A stretch of DNA of 64,000 nucleotides from Candidatus Eisenbacteria bacterium (GTDB lineage: Bacteria; Eisenbacteria; RBG-16-71-46; CAIMUX01; JAHJDP01), in assembly GCA_018831195.1 (NCBI GenBank), contig JAHJDP010000072.1, positions 1 through 64,000 of the forward strand, written 5' to 3'. The position numbers and the translations under genes were made by a program. The notes below the pieces were generated by a model, which saw only the letters and a list, made by a program, of their open reading frames with translations, was not told the DNA's origin and did no database searches. Positions 36,169-44,916 of this stretch are shown piece after piece. The stretch's first letter is position 1; each line of letters opens with the position of its first letter.

Positions 36169-37938
36169 ATGGGGTTTCCGCAGCGTGAATTCAATGAGGG
36201 TATCGCCCCTGAAAAGTCCTGGCGCGCAGCATATGAATCTATACAGGCGCTCCATCCAAGCCTTCCGGCGCTCGATGAAGACCCCCTCCGGCCGATGGAG
36301 TGGGAGGAGTTGGTCGGCAATCTGCTCAAGGCGTTGGAAAGGGCCCACAGATCACTTATACAAAGAGAAACGCAGCTTGCTGGTTTGCGCGACCATACCG
36401 ACAGCCTCCTTATGACATCAGATGACCGGACACTGGCGCGCCTCTCCGTGCAATACCTTCAAAAGGGTTACGGATTTCCGGAGGTTCTTCTCGCTCTTGA
36501 AGAGCTCGATACACGCGATGTCCGCGCCTATTGGTCGATGGAGGATGGCCCCTTTCCGAAGCAGGGTGAGATTCTCTGGTCGATCGAAGAGATTCATGGA
36601 TCCCTTCTAAGCGAGATCCTTCAGGGCAAGCGTCTGCCCGAGAAAACCACCTGCGAAGCGGTTTCCCGGACAGCCTTGCCACACCCAAGCCGGATCACGC
36701 CGGCCTATTATGATATCCTGATCCCGTTGCCCTCCCGGCGTCGCTTGGGCGCCTCGCAGGTGGGACTCCTCGCCGTTCGTCTCAATGGCGATGAAGAGGA
36801 ACACAGCGGACTTCATCTCGAATTGGAGGGGATCGCCTATTCCCTCGCCGCCTCCTTGGAGAACCATCGCCTGCAGAGGGACATCATGAAAGCCCAGCGG
36901 CTGCGCGAAGATCTGCTGCGCTCCCTCGGCCACGCCCTCATCGCCGTGGATCGTGACGGGCGTGTCATCGCCTTTAACAAAGCGGCCGTTCATTGGTTCG
37001 GCGTCGACGCCGGTGATGTGATCGGCAGCTCGATGGACAACCTCCCCGAATCGCTGAGGCCGATGACCCGCAGGCTCGATAGTGTCATCACCCGAGAGAA
37101 AGATCAGCTTTCATGGGAAGGAGATATCAAACCCGCCGGTGGGCCGCCTCGGCCGGTCTCCATATCGGCGAATCTCCTCAGAGATGAATCGGGGAGACCC
37201 TATGGCGCCGTCGCTGTCGCCGCCGATCTCTCTGATGTCAAAACGATGGAAAAGCAGATCCGGCAACTCGACCGTCTCGCCGCGGTCGGTCGTTTCACCA
37301 CCGCCATCGCGCATGAAATTAAGAATCCCCTGACGGGTATCGCCACCGGTGTCGAGTATCTGCGCCGCTCGTTCGCCGAGGATGCATCGGAGCAAAAGGA
37401 TATCCAGTTCATTTCGAACGAGATTCAACGCCTGAATCGCATCATACAAGACCTTTTCAATTTGTCGCACCCTCGCGAATTGATCATTGAGAAGGTCAAT
37501 CCGACGCAGCTTGTGGAGGAATCGATTAAATCGATTCGCGCAGATTTTGAAGAGAAACATGTCAAAATTGAAACCCACTTTGATAAGAAGTGCCGCTCGG
37601 TGAACGCCGACGCCGACCGCATGCGCCAGGTCCTCATCAACCTCCTCAAAAACGCCGCCGAGGCCTCATCTGAAGGTCAAATCGTGAGCGTTAAAACCCG
37701 GCTCGCTGGAACCCAGCAGGTTGAGATTGAAGTCCGAGATCAGGGCAGCGGTTTGACACCGGAGCAGAGTGAGCGGCTCTTTGAACCCTTTTTCACAACG
37801 AAACCGGGTGGAACAGGATTGGGACTTTATATCTGCCATGGGATTGTTCAACACCATGGCGGTAGGATGGTCGTCGAGAGTCAACCCGGAGAGGGGAGTA
37901 CTTTTCATGTCTATCTCCCCGCGGCCGGGCCCCGGTAG
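36169..37938 (+). CDS. PAS-containing histidine kinase (NtrB-like, cytoplasmic)
   Basis: The 589-residue sensor kinase has no clear membrane helix. An N-terminal region of about 240 residues (GAF-like, poorly conserved) is followed by a PAS domain near 275-370 (ALIAVDRDGRVIAFNKAAVH). Next come the dimerisation helix with phospho-acceptor His382 in AIAHEIKNPLTGIATG, the N box LLKNAAEAS, and the ATP lid (GSGLTPEQSERLFEPFFTTK, GTGLGLYI). The AHEIKNPL form pairs with NtrC-type regulators. AAGGAG lies 5 bases before ATG 36169. The cognate regulator gene starts 20 bases after its stop. Confidence 0.88.
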   Translation: MGFPQREFNEGIAPEKSWRAAYESIQALHPSLPALDEDPLRPMEWEELVGNLLKALERAHRSLIQRETQLAGLRDHTDSLLMTSDDRTLARLSVQYLQKGYGFPEVLLALEELDTRDVRAYWSMEDGPFPKQGEILWSIEEIHGSLLSEILQGKRLPEKTTCEAVSRTALPHPSRITPAYYDILIPLPSRRRLGASQVGLLAVRLNGDEEEHSGLHLELEGIAYSLAASLENHRLQRDIMKAQRLREDLLRSLGHALIAVDRDGRVIAFNKAAVHWFGVDAGDVIGSSMDNLPESLRPMTRRLDSVITREKDQLSWEGDIKPAGGPPRPVSISANLLRDESGRPYGAVAVAADLSDVKTMEKQIRQLDRLAAVGRFTTAIAHEIKNPLTGIATGVEYLRRSFAEDASEQKDIQFISNEIQRLNRIIQDLFNLSHPRELIIEKVNPTQLVEESIKSIRADFEEKHVKIETHFDKKCRSVNADADRMRQVLINLLKNAAEASSEGQIVSVKTRLAGTQQVEIEVRDQGSGLTPEQSERLFEPFFTTKPGGTGLGLYICHGIVQHHGGRMVVESQPGEGSTFHVYLPAAGPR

Positions 37939-37958
37939 CACTTGCAGGAGGATGGATT

Positions 37959-39434
37959 GTGACATCACACATACTCGTTGTTGATGATGAGGGGACGATC
38001 CGGCACTTTCTCGGTAAATCCCTCGCGGACGCCGGATACGAGGTAACCGGAGCCGAAACCGGAAAAGAAGCACTCGATTGCTTCCAGAAGACCGGAGCCG
38101 ATCTTGTTCTGCTCGATCTCAAACTCCCGGATCGTTCGGGTCTGGATATTTTAAAAGAGATTAAGAAGAACGCGCCCCAGGTTCCTGTTCTCATGATGAC
38201 GGCCTTCGGCGAGGTCACGACGGCGGTCGAGGCGATGAAGGCCGGGGCTTATGACTACCTCATTAAGCCGCTGCACCTCGAGCAGGTGCGGGTCGTTGTC
38301 GAGAGAGCGCTTTCAGAGGTCGCCCGCTGGCGGGAATTAGAGCACTTGCGGCGCCAGCAACGGGAACGCTTTCAAAAAGATTTCGTGAGGGGCACCTCCC
38401 CGCAAATCCAGCAGATCTATGACATGGTCGACAAAGTCGCTGAGAACGACAGAACCAGCGTGCTGATCAACGGGGAAAGCGGCACCGGCAAGCAGGTGAT
38501 CGCTCAACTCATCCATCAATTGAGTCCCCGGGCCGCCAATCCATTCCTCGAGATCAACTGCGGCGCCATTCCACGCGAGCTGCTTGAATCGGAACTCTTC
38601 GGCCACGAGCGGGGCGCCTTTACCGATGCCCGCGATTCGAAGCAGGGTCTGCTGGAACTGGCCGATAAAGGCTCCCTTTTCCTCGACGAGATCGGCGAGA
38701 TGAACCTCAATGCGCAGGTGAAGCTCCTAAAAGTTCTGGACCAGATGACGTTCCGCCGAGTGGGAGGAACCCGCGACATCCGTGTAAACGTCCGAATCCT
38801 CTCGGCCACAAACCGGAATCTTGAAGAAGCGGTCAAAGAAGGGTATTTCAGAGATGACTTATACTATCGTCTTATGGTTGTCCCGATCCAACTGCCGCCC
38901 CTGCGGGAGAGGGGAGATGATGTCTTACAGATGGCCCGGCACTTTCTGACCGAGTTCTCCCAAGCCTTCAAGAAAAATTTCGTCGATCTCGCTCCGGCTA
39001 CCGAACAGAAGATCCTCTCTTATCCCTGGCCGGGAAATATCCGCGAGCTGAGAAATGTCATGGAGAGAACAGTGCTCCTCGAAAACGGTGAGACGCTGGA
39101 GCCGCATCAGCTGAAGATTCAACAGACCGGCATCATCACCGATCGTGAATCACTGATTGAGTCCCTCCGGCTGATCCTCGAAGAGGGTCAGATCGCTGAA
39201 GAGGGAATCCCCTTTGAAGAACTTGTAGCCGATGTGGAGAAAGGGCTCATCTTCAAGGCCTCATACGCCACCGGTTGGAATCAAAGCCGGACCGCCGAGC
39301 TACTGAGGGTCACGCGGGATAAGCTCCGTTATCGAATGAAGCTTCATGGCATTAAGGCCTCCGAGGTCTTAAACCTGCCGGATCATCTTCACAGAGATGA
39401 CGAAAAGGTGGATTCGCCGCGCTTGGCGTCTTGA
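37959..39434 (+). CDS. NtrC-family sigma-54-dependent response regulator (GAFTDA variant)
   Basis: The 491-residue regulator has a receiver domain with phospho-Asp53 (LVLLDLKLPD), an AAA+ domain with Walker A GESGTGKQ near 168, and a Fis-type HTH (WNQSRTAELLRVTRDKLRYR) near 430. The sigma-54 contact loop reads GAFTDA at 219-224 instead of GAFTGA, with Asp223 replacing the conserved Gly. GTG 37959 is the start. It is paired with the upstream NtrB-like kinase. Nearby targets are unknown; the polysaccharide genes are candidates, but no clear sigma-54 promoter was found there. Confidence 0.9.
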   Translation: MTSHILVVDDEGTIRHFLGKSLADAGYEVTGAETGKEALDCFQKTGADLVLLDLKLPDRSGLDILKEIKKNAPQVPVLMMTAFGEVTTAVEAMKAGAYDYLIKPLHLEQVRVVVERALSEVARWRELEHLRRQQRERFQKDFVRGTSPQIQQIYDMVDKVAENDRTSVLINGESGTGKQVIAQLIHQLSPRAANPFLEINCGAIPRELLESELFGHERGAFTDARDSKQGLLELADKGSLFLDEIGEMNLNAQVKLLKVLDQMTFRRVGGTRDIRVNVRILSATNRNLEEAVKEGYFRDDLYYRLMVVPIQLPPLRERGDDVLQMARHFLTEFSQAFKKNFVDLAPATEQKILSYPWPGNIRELRNVMERTVLLENGETLEPHQLKIQQTGIITDRESLIESLRLILEEGQIAEEGIPFEELVADVEKGLIFKASYATGWNQSRTAELLRVTRDKLRYRMKLHGIKASEVLNLPDHLHRDDEKVDSPRLAS

Positions 39435-39465
39435 TCTTCTGTGCTGTCGCGGTAGACTGGCGTTG

Positions 39466-39990
39466 ATGAAACGCGCCATCACGACATCCCTTGGAGGCCT
39501 CCGGGTTGGTCTCTTCGCCGTATTTATATGCGGTTGTGGTTATTCATTTTCCGGAAGTAGTTTACCAAGTTACATTAAGACAATCGCCATTCCGGTTTTA
39601 GAAAATCAGAGCCTCGACTACCAGGTCGCCGATGAGGTGACGCAGGCCCTCGTCGATCGGTTCATCAGCGATAACCGCCTCAAGGTCGCACCCATCTCCC
39701 AAGCCGATGCTGTTTTGCAGGGAGTCCTGAACGCCTACGAAAACAAGGTCTATGGGTACTCACGCGATGAAGCCCCGGAACAATATATCGTCATCATGAA
39801 AATTTCGCTGGCCTTGACGGATCGCGTTAAAAATCGCGAAATCTGGGCGGAAGAGAACCTGGTCGCCTCGGGCGTTTATTCACCGGGGGGGCTCATCCCC
39901 GGCGGCCCGACATCGGAAGAAGAGGCGCGGCAGAAAGCTTTGGAAGACCTTGCCAACGATGTTCTCTCACGAACCCTGGAGCAATGGTGA
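39466..39990 (+). CDS. lptE: LptE-like LPS-assembly lipoprotein
   Basis: The 174-residue lipoprotein has a signal peptide ending FICGCGYSFSGSSLP (lipid Cys in CGCGYSF), the LptE-family start, and conserved YIKTIAIPVLENQSL and LVDRFISDNRLKV. LptE forms the outer-membrane LPS translocon with LptD. Its presence supports an LPS-containing outer membrane. ATG 39466 follows a TTG; upstream frames lie inside the regulator gene. It overlaps the frame of the following HolA gene slightly if the earlier HolA start is used. Confidence 0.83.
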   Translation: MKRAITTSLGGLRVGLFAVFICGCGYSFSGSSLPSYIKTIAIPVLENQSLDYQVADEVTQALVDRFISDNRLKVAPISQADAVLQGVLNAYENKVYGYSRDEAPEQYIVIMKISLALTDRVKNREIWAEENLVASGVYSPGGLIPGGPTSEEEARQKALEDLANDVLSRTLEQW

Positions 39991-40031
39991 TGGTGGGTAG
40001 CAGGTCGATTCGTCGAGGTGCATCGCGCCCC

Positions 40032-41000
40032 ATGAAGTGGGCCGATCTGGAAGCGCGTCTGGAGAAGGGTGAAACAGCGCCGGTCTTTGCCCTGTGTGGA
40101 CCGGAGATTCTCTTGGCCGATGAAGCATTACAATCAATCGGCTCCCATGTCATGGGCGCCGATTGGTCAAGAATGAATACCGAATCATTCCGAGCGCCGG
40201 AATCAACCCCAGGCCAAGTTCTACAATCCGCTATGCAGAGCGGTCTGTTTTCCGAGAAACGCCTCGTTATTTACAATCAGTGGGAGAGCGCCTCGAGGGC
40301 GCCGGATCGCGAAAAGAAAACCTGGTTGAAGTACCTTGCCGCACCCTCATCCTCAACCTGTCTTGTCCTCCGGTCGCAATTAACCACGAAGGAATTGATC
40401 CGCAAGGGAAAGTTCTTCGCCGATTCACTTCAGCAGATGGTCGTCGTTGATTTCTGGCATCTATACCCGAAGGATGCGATGCTGTGGATCCGGCGCAGGG
40501 GAGAGGCTCTGGGACTAAAACTCATGCCTGATGTGGCGAAGTTTCTGGTCGATCATATCGGCGCCGATCTCCTCTCGCTTCGGGGAGAACTCGAGAAGCT
40601 CTCGCTGCTGCTCGATTCCTCTCCGGAGAAACCCAAGGAGATCGATATGAAGGTCCTTGGGGAAATGAAGGGCAGGGGGGTTCAAGCTTCGGCCTGGGAA
40701 TGTGTCCGATCCCTTGTGGAGGGAAAGACGCTTCAAGCCCTGCAGTATTTCCCTTCGGCGACGGAGGAAGACCGTCCCACCGGTCTTGTCTGGAAGATCC
40801 AATATCAGGCGGTGAGGCAAGTCTTTGAAGGGGATGTCGGATGGGGAACCCGTTTGTTACAGGATTGTTACCACTGGGAGCGGGATCTAAAATGGGGCCG
40901 TTGGCCTGGATCGCTTGACTCTGTCGCTCTCGAGATCCTCTTTCTGCGAGCGCACCGCAGACGCATGGGGAGAGCTTCGGTAAAACGAGGATTACAGTAG
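40032..41000 (+). CDS. holA: DNA polymerase III delta subunit
   Basis: The 322-residue protein matches HolA, the clamp-loader wrench that opens the beta clamp. Seen are APVFALCGPEILLADEAL (start of domain I), a FSEKRLVIYNQW segment and ADLLSLRGELEKLSLLLD in the helical lid. ATG 40032 (MKWADLEARLEKGETAP) gives the usual length and N-terminus; an earlier ATG at 39984 overlaps the LptE stop and adds 16 residues. The lptE-holA neighbourhood is common in bacteria, supporting both calls. Confidence 0.85.
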   Translation: MKWADLEARLEKGETAPVFALCGPEILLADEALQSIGSHVMGADWSRMNTESFRAPESTPGQVLQSAMQSGLFSEKRLVIYNQWESASRAPDREKKTWLKYLAAPSSSTCLVLRSQLTTKELIRKGKFFADSLQQMVVVDFWHLYPKDAMLWIRRRGEALGLKLMPDVAKFLVDHIGADLLSLRGELEKLSLLLDSSPEKPKEIDMKVLGEMKGRGVQASAWECVRSLVEGKTLQALQYFPSATEEDRPTGLVWKIQYQAVRQVFEGDVGWGTRLLQDCYHWERDLKWGRWPGSLDSVALEILFLRAHRRRMGRASVKRGLQ

Positions 41001-41028
41001 AGAACCAAACCAGAGGAGATATCAAAGC

Positions 41029-41364
41029 ATGGGGAAAATCGCGGATATTAACGAAGCCGATTTCGACGCAGAGGTCATCAAGTCCAAGGCGCCCGTTATT
41101 GTCGACCTGTGGGCGGAATGGTGTGGACCGTGCCGTATCCTCGGGCCGTTGCTACAGGAGATCTCGGATGAGTTTGGCGGCCGGGTTAAATTTGTTAAAG
41201 TCAATGTCGACCACAACCAGGCTCTGGCCGGACGTTTTAATGTCATGTCGATTCCGACATTACTCTACTTCAATGGCGGGCAGCCGGTGGGGCAGACGGT
41301 AGGGGCCCTGCCGAAGAACGACATCCTGGCTAAGATCGAGGATTTTTTTAAGATTACCCTTTAA
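41029..41364 (+). CDS. trxA: thioredoxin
   Basis: The 111-residue protein is a canonical thioredoxin with active site WAEWCGPCRIL, the cis-proline segment MSIPTLLYFNGG and a GALPKNDI tail. It reduces disulfides in the cytosol. It starts 28 bases after HolA, with GAGGAG upstream (AGAGGAGATATC before ATG 41029). Confidence 0.95.
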   Translation: MGKIADINEADFDAEVIKSKAPVIVDLWAEWCGPCRILGPLLQEISDEFGGRVKFVKVNVDHNQALAGRFNVMSIPTLLYFNGGQPVGQTVGALPKNDILAKIEDFFKITL

Positions 41365-41398
41365 GTGTTCTGAGGTCGGAAGAGGGATAAAAGGGTAT

Positions 41399-41436
41399 AA
41401 AAAAGCGGCGGGCCCGGCATGAAGCCTAGGCCCGCC
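41399..41436 (-). terminator. rho-independent terminator on the minus strand
   Basis: Arms 41407-41414 and 41429-41436 pair perfectly, with an inner GGC/GCC extension, and the minus-strand side continues GCTTTTTTATA. It lies directly after the stop of the interrupted minus-strand frame at 41444-41704, implying that frame is or was transcribed. It may also block thioredoxin readthrough, but there is no T run on the plus side. Confidence 0.8.
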
Positions 41437-41443
41437 ACGCCAA

Positions 41444-41704
41444 TCATATATCGGACAAGGCCAACTGAACTGTCCGACCTTTCAAGGTGACCTCACCACA
41501 TGTGCCGCCGGGAGACCCGCAATTTGGCTCGCCGATTTTGTTGGGCCAGCGACCCTCCAATCTCTCGAACACTGCAGAAAGGCCAACCGAATCAGGATTG
41601 GGTTGCGGTGCAAGCTTCTCAATCCTTCAGACGTATTGAATTGCAAGTCCTGGGCCAAGATCGGGCTTATTGATGAGCCCATAATTCGTTAAAATTCCAG
41701 TCAT
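41444..41704 (-). pseudogene. interrupted small gene: one in-frame TGA, possible pseudogene or recoded
   Basis: Reading from ATG 41704, the frame gives 25 residues (MTGILTNYGLINKPDLGPGL then AIQYV), a TGA at 41629-41627, and then 60 more residues without interruption to a stop at 41446-41444. The two halves read as one protein-like sequence, ending TLKGRTVQLALSDI; two cysteines lie in PNCGSPGGTCGEV. Directly after the TGA, AGGATTG can pair with CAATCCT (35-base stem-loop with an inner TTGC/GCAA stem). A terminator follows the final stop. A decayed gene is the default reading; selenocysteine insertion or suppression is possible but unproven. Confidence 0.5.
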
Positions 41705-41787
41705 TTAACCGTTTATCTATCAACAGTATAACTGTTTCTACTCCAACGGCTCGAAGAAGATGGCTCATTAACGAGGGATGAGCCCAT
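41672..41787. repeat. 11-base direct repeat, each copy in a small hairpin
   Basis: GATGAGCCCAT occurs at 41672-41682 and 41777-41787. Each copy can pair with a nearby complementary arm (GGGCTTAT at 41663-41670 and GGCTCAT at 41762-41768). The first copy is inside the interrupted frame, the second upstream of it. Function unknown. Confidence 0.45.
41722..41736 (-). promoter_or_regulatory. palindromic operator-like site overlapping a -10-like sequence
   Basis: AACAGT-ATA-ACTGTT is a perfect inverted repeat (41722-41727 with 41731-41736) 18 bases before the ATG at 41704. Read on the minus strand it contains TATACT, a good -10 match. No convincing -35 was found 16-18 bases upstream. The arrangement resembles a promoter with an operator over the -10 region. 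Confidence 0.4.
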
Positions 41788-42154
41788 GCCGGTTTTATGC
41801 ATCTTGCATCGACGTGCTTCTGATTTTGCAATATTCAGATCGATGCAAAGGCCCTCAGACTTGTGGATGAGGTGCTTAGATTCAAGCGGGGAAGAGGGTT
41901 CAGGAATCAGAATCAGAAGAGATGCGGTTCAGATTGAGGTCGAAAGCCAATAACTCAACATAATGGATCTTCTACGACACACCCTAATGGAGACCCTTTT
42001 CAGGCGTGACTCTAAAATCAATCTCTTTCATAATGGCCAGTTGGCTTCATCGAATGACCGGATCGATTGACCGGTCGGTGATCTGAGCCTTCAATGAAAC
42101 GGACTCAAATTGGGGGTCCATTTGCCCCTTTAGCCCAGTCTCCGGAAGGAAAAT
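41788..42154. other. intergenic region before the M16 peptidase
   Basis: About 370 bases with no frame I can support on either strand. Composition is closer to 48-50 percent GC than the flanking genes. It should contain the promoter of the M16 peptidase gene, but I see no convincing -35/-10 pair or hairpin. Confidence 0.4.
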
Positions 42155-44908
42155 ATGATGCCTTTTCGGCCTTCCTCGATCTCCGGTTTTTTCATCCGCG
42201 TGACCTTCAGCGCGGCTCTGCTTGCCGGCAGTCTTCCCGCCATCGGCGCCGGAACCTCTGAAGTCGCTTCGGCCATAAGGAAGGATATCCTGCCCAACGG
42301 GATGAAAGTTCTTTATGTGCCATCCCATAACGCGCCGATTATCGCCTCGGTTGTCGTGATCCAGGCCGGCTCAATTTATGAAACGCCGGCGCTCTCGGGC
42401 GCCAGCCATTTTCTCGAACATCTCTTATTCAATGGTACGGAAACGATGTCCCAAGATGAGCTCTACGATGCAACCGATCGCATCGGCGCCTACAGCAACG
42501 CCACGACCGGCCAGATTCAGACGACCTTTATGATGGTGACGCCGCGCAAAAATCTGTCGGAAGCCTTACGAATACAAAAGGAAATGTTATATCACTCGAT
42601 TTTGCCCGCGGAAAAGCTCGAAAAGGAACGCGGCATCATCCTTGAGGAGTTGGCAAAAGATAAAGCGACGGAGAGCTATGATGTCGAGCGTTTTCTTAAA
42701 GATTCCCTCTATCCAACAACATCATATGGTCTTCCGGTTCTTGGCACCAGTCTGACCATCGAACAACTTACCCGCGATCAGATCTGGGATTACTACAAAC
42801 AACATTATATTCCTCAGACGACAACCGTTATGATCATCGGCGATTTCGACCCGGAGACGGCCCCCGATAGTGTCACCGCCATTCTCGGATCCGAACCGCC
42901 GGTTCCCTTCGTTCCGTCGCCTTCTCCCCTGCCGGAAAGCGTGGTAGGGCGGAAGGTGATCCATTTCAACCGGGAGATGAGCCGAGGGCATCTGACGATC
43001 GCCTTCTCCGGTCCATCGGTGAATGATCCCGACCGGCTGGCGGTTGAGGCCGGTATCGGTTTACTGGCTGGTGGCAGCGCCACACCGGTCGGGCAGGCTC
43101 TTGAAGCCTTGTATCCGGCCGGTATCTTATCGTTCGGAACCTATCTACGCGAGATGCCCGGCGCCGGACGCATTGAGGTTTCGGTCGAATATGATAAATC
43201 ACTGAGCGGCGACACCATACTCGAATCGCTGCTTGAACTTCTCCCCCGCGCCGATATCCAGACCCTCGTCCCGGCCGCCTTCGCCGGTTGGCAAACAGAT
43301 CAAAGGACACAAGAGTTCTTTCAGCGGGAGCGTCCCCATTTTTATGGGATGCTGCGTGCTCCGACCTGTGCCGTAAAAGGCGCATGGGCGGTTGCGGAGA
43401 GTCCTGAGCAAATTCGATCTTTGACATGGGCGCATGTACAAAGTGCGACATCCGGCCTCTTTAGCGGCGACTTCTGGGCGGCTATTGTGGAACCGGGAGT
43501 CGCTGACACGGCTCAATCCGGCGCCTTTGAATCAAATGTGCATCAATACGCTCTCGATAACGGCCTGCGGATCGCCGTTCTTCAAAGAAGGGAAAGCCCC
43601 GTCCTCGCTCTGCATCTCTTGACATTGGGACGCGCCGAATTGGAACCGCCCGGACGTGACGGGCTGACCGAACTTGTGCACGGAATGCTCGAAGAAGGGG
43701 TCAACGGCGGTGATGCGCAGGAGTTCCAGCAGCGTCTTAGCGAGATCGGCGGTGAGTTGAAGGTGGTTGATATCCCCTACATCCCCTTTGACGACTCCGA
43801 TACGCGGCCGGATTACGCCTATCTCCGATTGCAATCGCTGGATGAGTTCGGCCCCAAAGCCTTCCGTCTCTTTGGTGATATCCTGAGGCATCCCACCTTC
43901 AGCGAGGAAGCCTTTAACAGCAGCCAAGCGGCCCTCATGGCGCGGGCGGCACGGGACAGCCGCAGCGCCGCTCAGCGCGCGACACAGACATTGGACAATC
44001 TTCTCTATGGCTCCTCCCCCGCCGGGCGGCAGCCTTTTGGTTCGACGGCCACTTTGCAATCGGCGACCTATGAGGAAGCCAAGGCGCATTGGGAACGCCT
44101 CTCTGATCCCGCCCGATCCTTCCTCTCCATCGCCACGGCGGAAGATCCTGAAACGATTCTCCACTGGATCGTGACCGAGTTGTATCCTGGAAGCCATGTT
44201 AAAGACGGTGACCCGGGCGCCATCATGAACGGCGGCCCGGCCACCCTTGAAATATTTTGGGATGCGGCCGGAGATGTTGTTGAGAACCGCTTTAACGAAC
44301 TTCTCCAAAGCCCCAATCCGCTGATGACTCTTCCTTGGGGCCGGCCGACAGAACCGAATCCCGACCATCTCCGCATGGTCGTCGACTCGCTCGGCGCCGA
44401 GCGGGGTTATGTGCTCATCGCCGCCCTCCTCACCGGTATTCCTGATGAGGAGCGGTATCTCTATACCGCATGGAACACCTGGGTCTCCGATCGTCTCGCC
44501 TTTGTTTTGCGGGAGGAGATGGGGATGGCCTATGGCATCGGCTCCTCACTGGCCTGGCTTGGCAAGGGCAGGGCGCTCTGGATCGCCTCGGCTGGAACAC
44601 GGCAACAGAACCTTGAGGCAATGACGAAGGGACTCCTGGCCGGTCCGCAGCTCGGCCTCACCGATCCACCGACGATGGATGATCTTGAGAAGGCGGTTGC
44701 CGGGCGCTACGGGTATCAATTGATGCGCCGCGGCACGAGTCTCAAGCGGACGATGTTCGTCGCCACTTCCATTCTCTACGGCAAAGAACCGACATGGGAT
44801 GAGGAGGAGTTGGAACGTTTCGGCCAAGCCGATCCTGAGCGGGTGAAACAACTAGCTGAAGAGATCGCCGGCCGCAAACTGCCGACGCTTGTTGTCATTG
44901 TTGAGTAA
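42155..44908 (+). CDS. secreted M16 (pitrilysin-type) zinc peptidase, two-lobed
   Basis: The 917-residue protein has a signal peptide (about 1-32), then an M16 domain with the inverted zinc motif HFLEH (85-89) and the distal ligand in ERGIILEEL near 155. A second M16-like lobe begins near residue 465 (YALDNGLRIAVLQRRESP) and reads LTELVHGMLEEGV where HxxEH would be, so only the first lobe is catalytic, as in other fused M16 enzymes. It probably degrades peptides in the periplasm. ATG 42155 follows GGAAGGA. The 3' end converges on the UvdE gene with 8 bases between stops. Confidence 0.88.
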   Translation: MMPFRPSSISGFFIRVTFSAALLAGSLPAIGAGTSEVASAIRKDILPNGMKVLYVPSHNAPIIASVVVIQAGSIYETPALSGASHFLEHLLFNGTETMSQDELYDATDRIGAYSNATTGQIQTTFMMVTPRKNLSEALRIQKEMLYHSILPAEKLEKERGIILEELAKDKATESYDVERFLKDSLYPTTSYGLPVLGTSLTIEQLTRDQIWDYYKQHYIPQTTTVMIIGDFDPETAPDSVTAILGSEPPVPFVPSPSPLPESVVGRKVIHFNREMSRGHLTIAFSGPSVNDPDRLAVEAGIGLLAGGSATPVGQALEALYPAGILSFGTYLREMPGAGRIEVSVEYDKSLSGDTILESLLELLPRADIQTLVPAAFAGWQTDQRTQEFFQRERPHFYGMLRAPTCAVKGAWAVAESPEQIRSLTWAHVQSATSGLFSGDFWAAIVEPGVADTAQSGAFESNVHQYALDNGLRIAVLQRRESPVLALHLLTLGRAELEPPGRDGLTELVHGMLEEGVNGGDAQEFQQRLSEIGGELKVVDIPYIPFDDSDTRPDYAYLRLQSLDEFGPKAFRLFGDILRHPTFSEEAFNSSQAALMARAARDSRSAAQRATQTLDNLLYGSSPAGRQPFGSTATLQSATYEEAKAHWERLSDPARSFLSIATAEDPETILHWIVTELYPGSHVKDGDPGAIMNGGPATLEIFWDAAGDVVENRFNELLQSPNPLMTLPWGRPTEPNPDHLRMVVDSLGAERGYVLIAALLTGIPDEERYLYTAWNTWVSDRLAFVLREEMGMAYGIGSSLAWLGKGRALWIASAGTRQQNLEAMTKGLLAGPQLGLTDPPTMDDLEKAVAGRYGYQLMRRGTSLKRTMFVATSILYGKEPTWDEEELERFGQADPERVKQLAEEIAGRKLPTLVVIVE

Positions 44909-44916
44909 CCCGCGGT

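Noticed and set aside
41482-41682. Alternative minus-strand frame starting at ATG 41682
   Set aside because: The frame ATG 41704 to 41444 reads more naturally, ends just before the terminator, and is only interrupted by one TGA.
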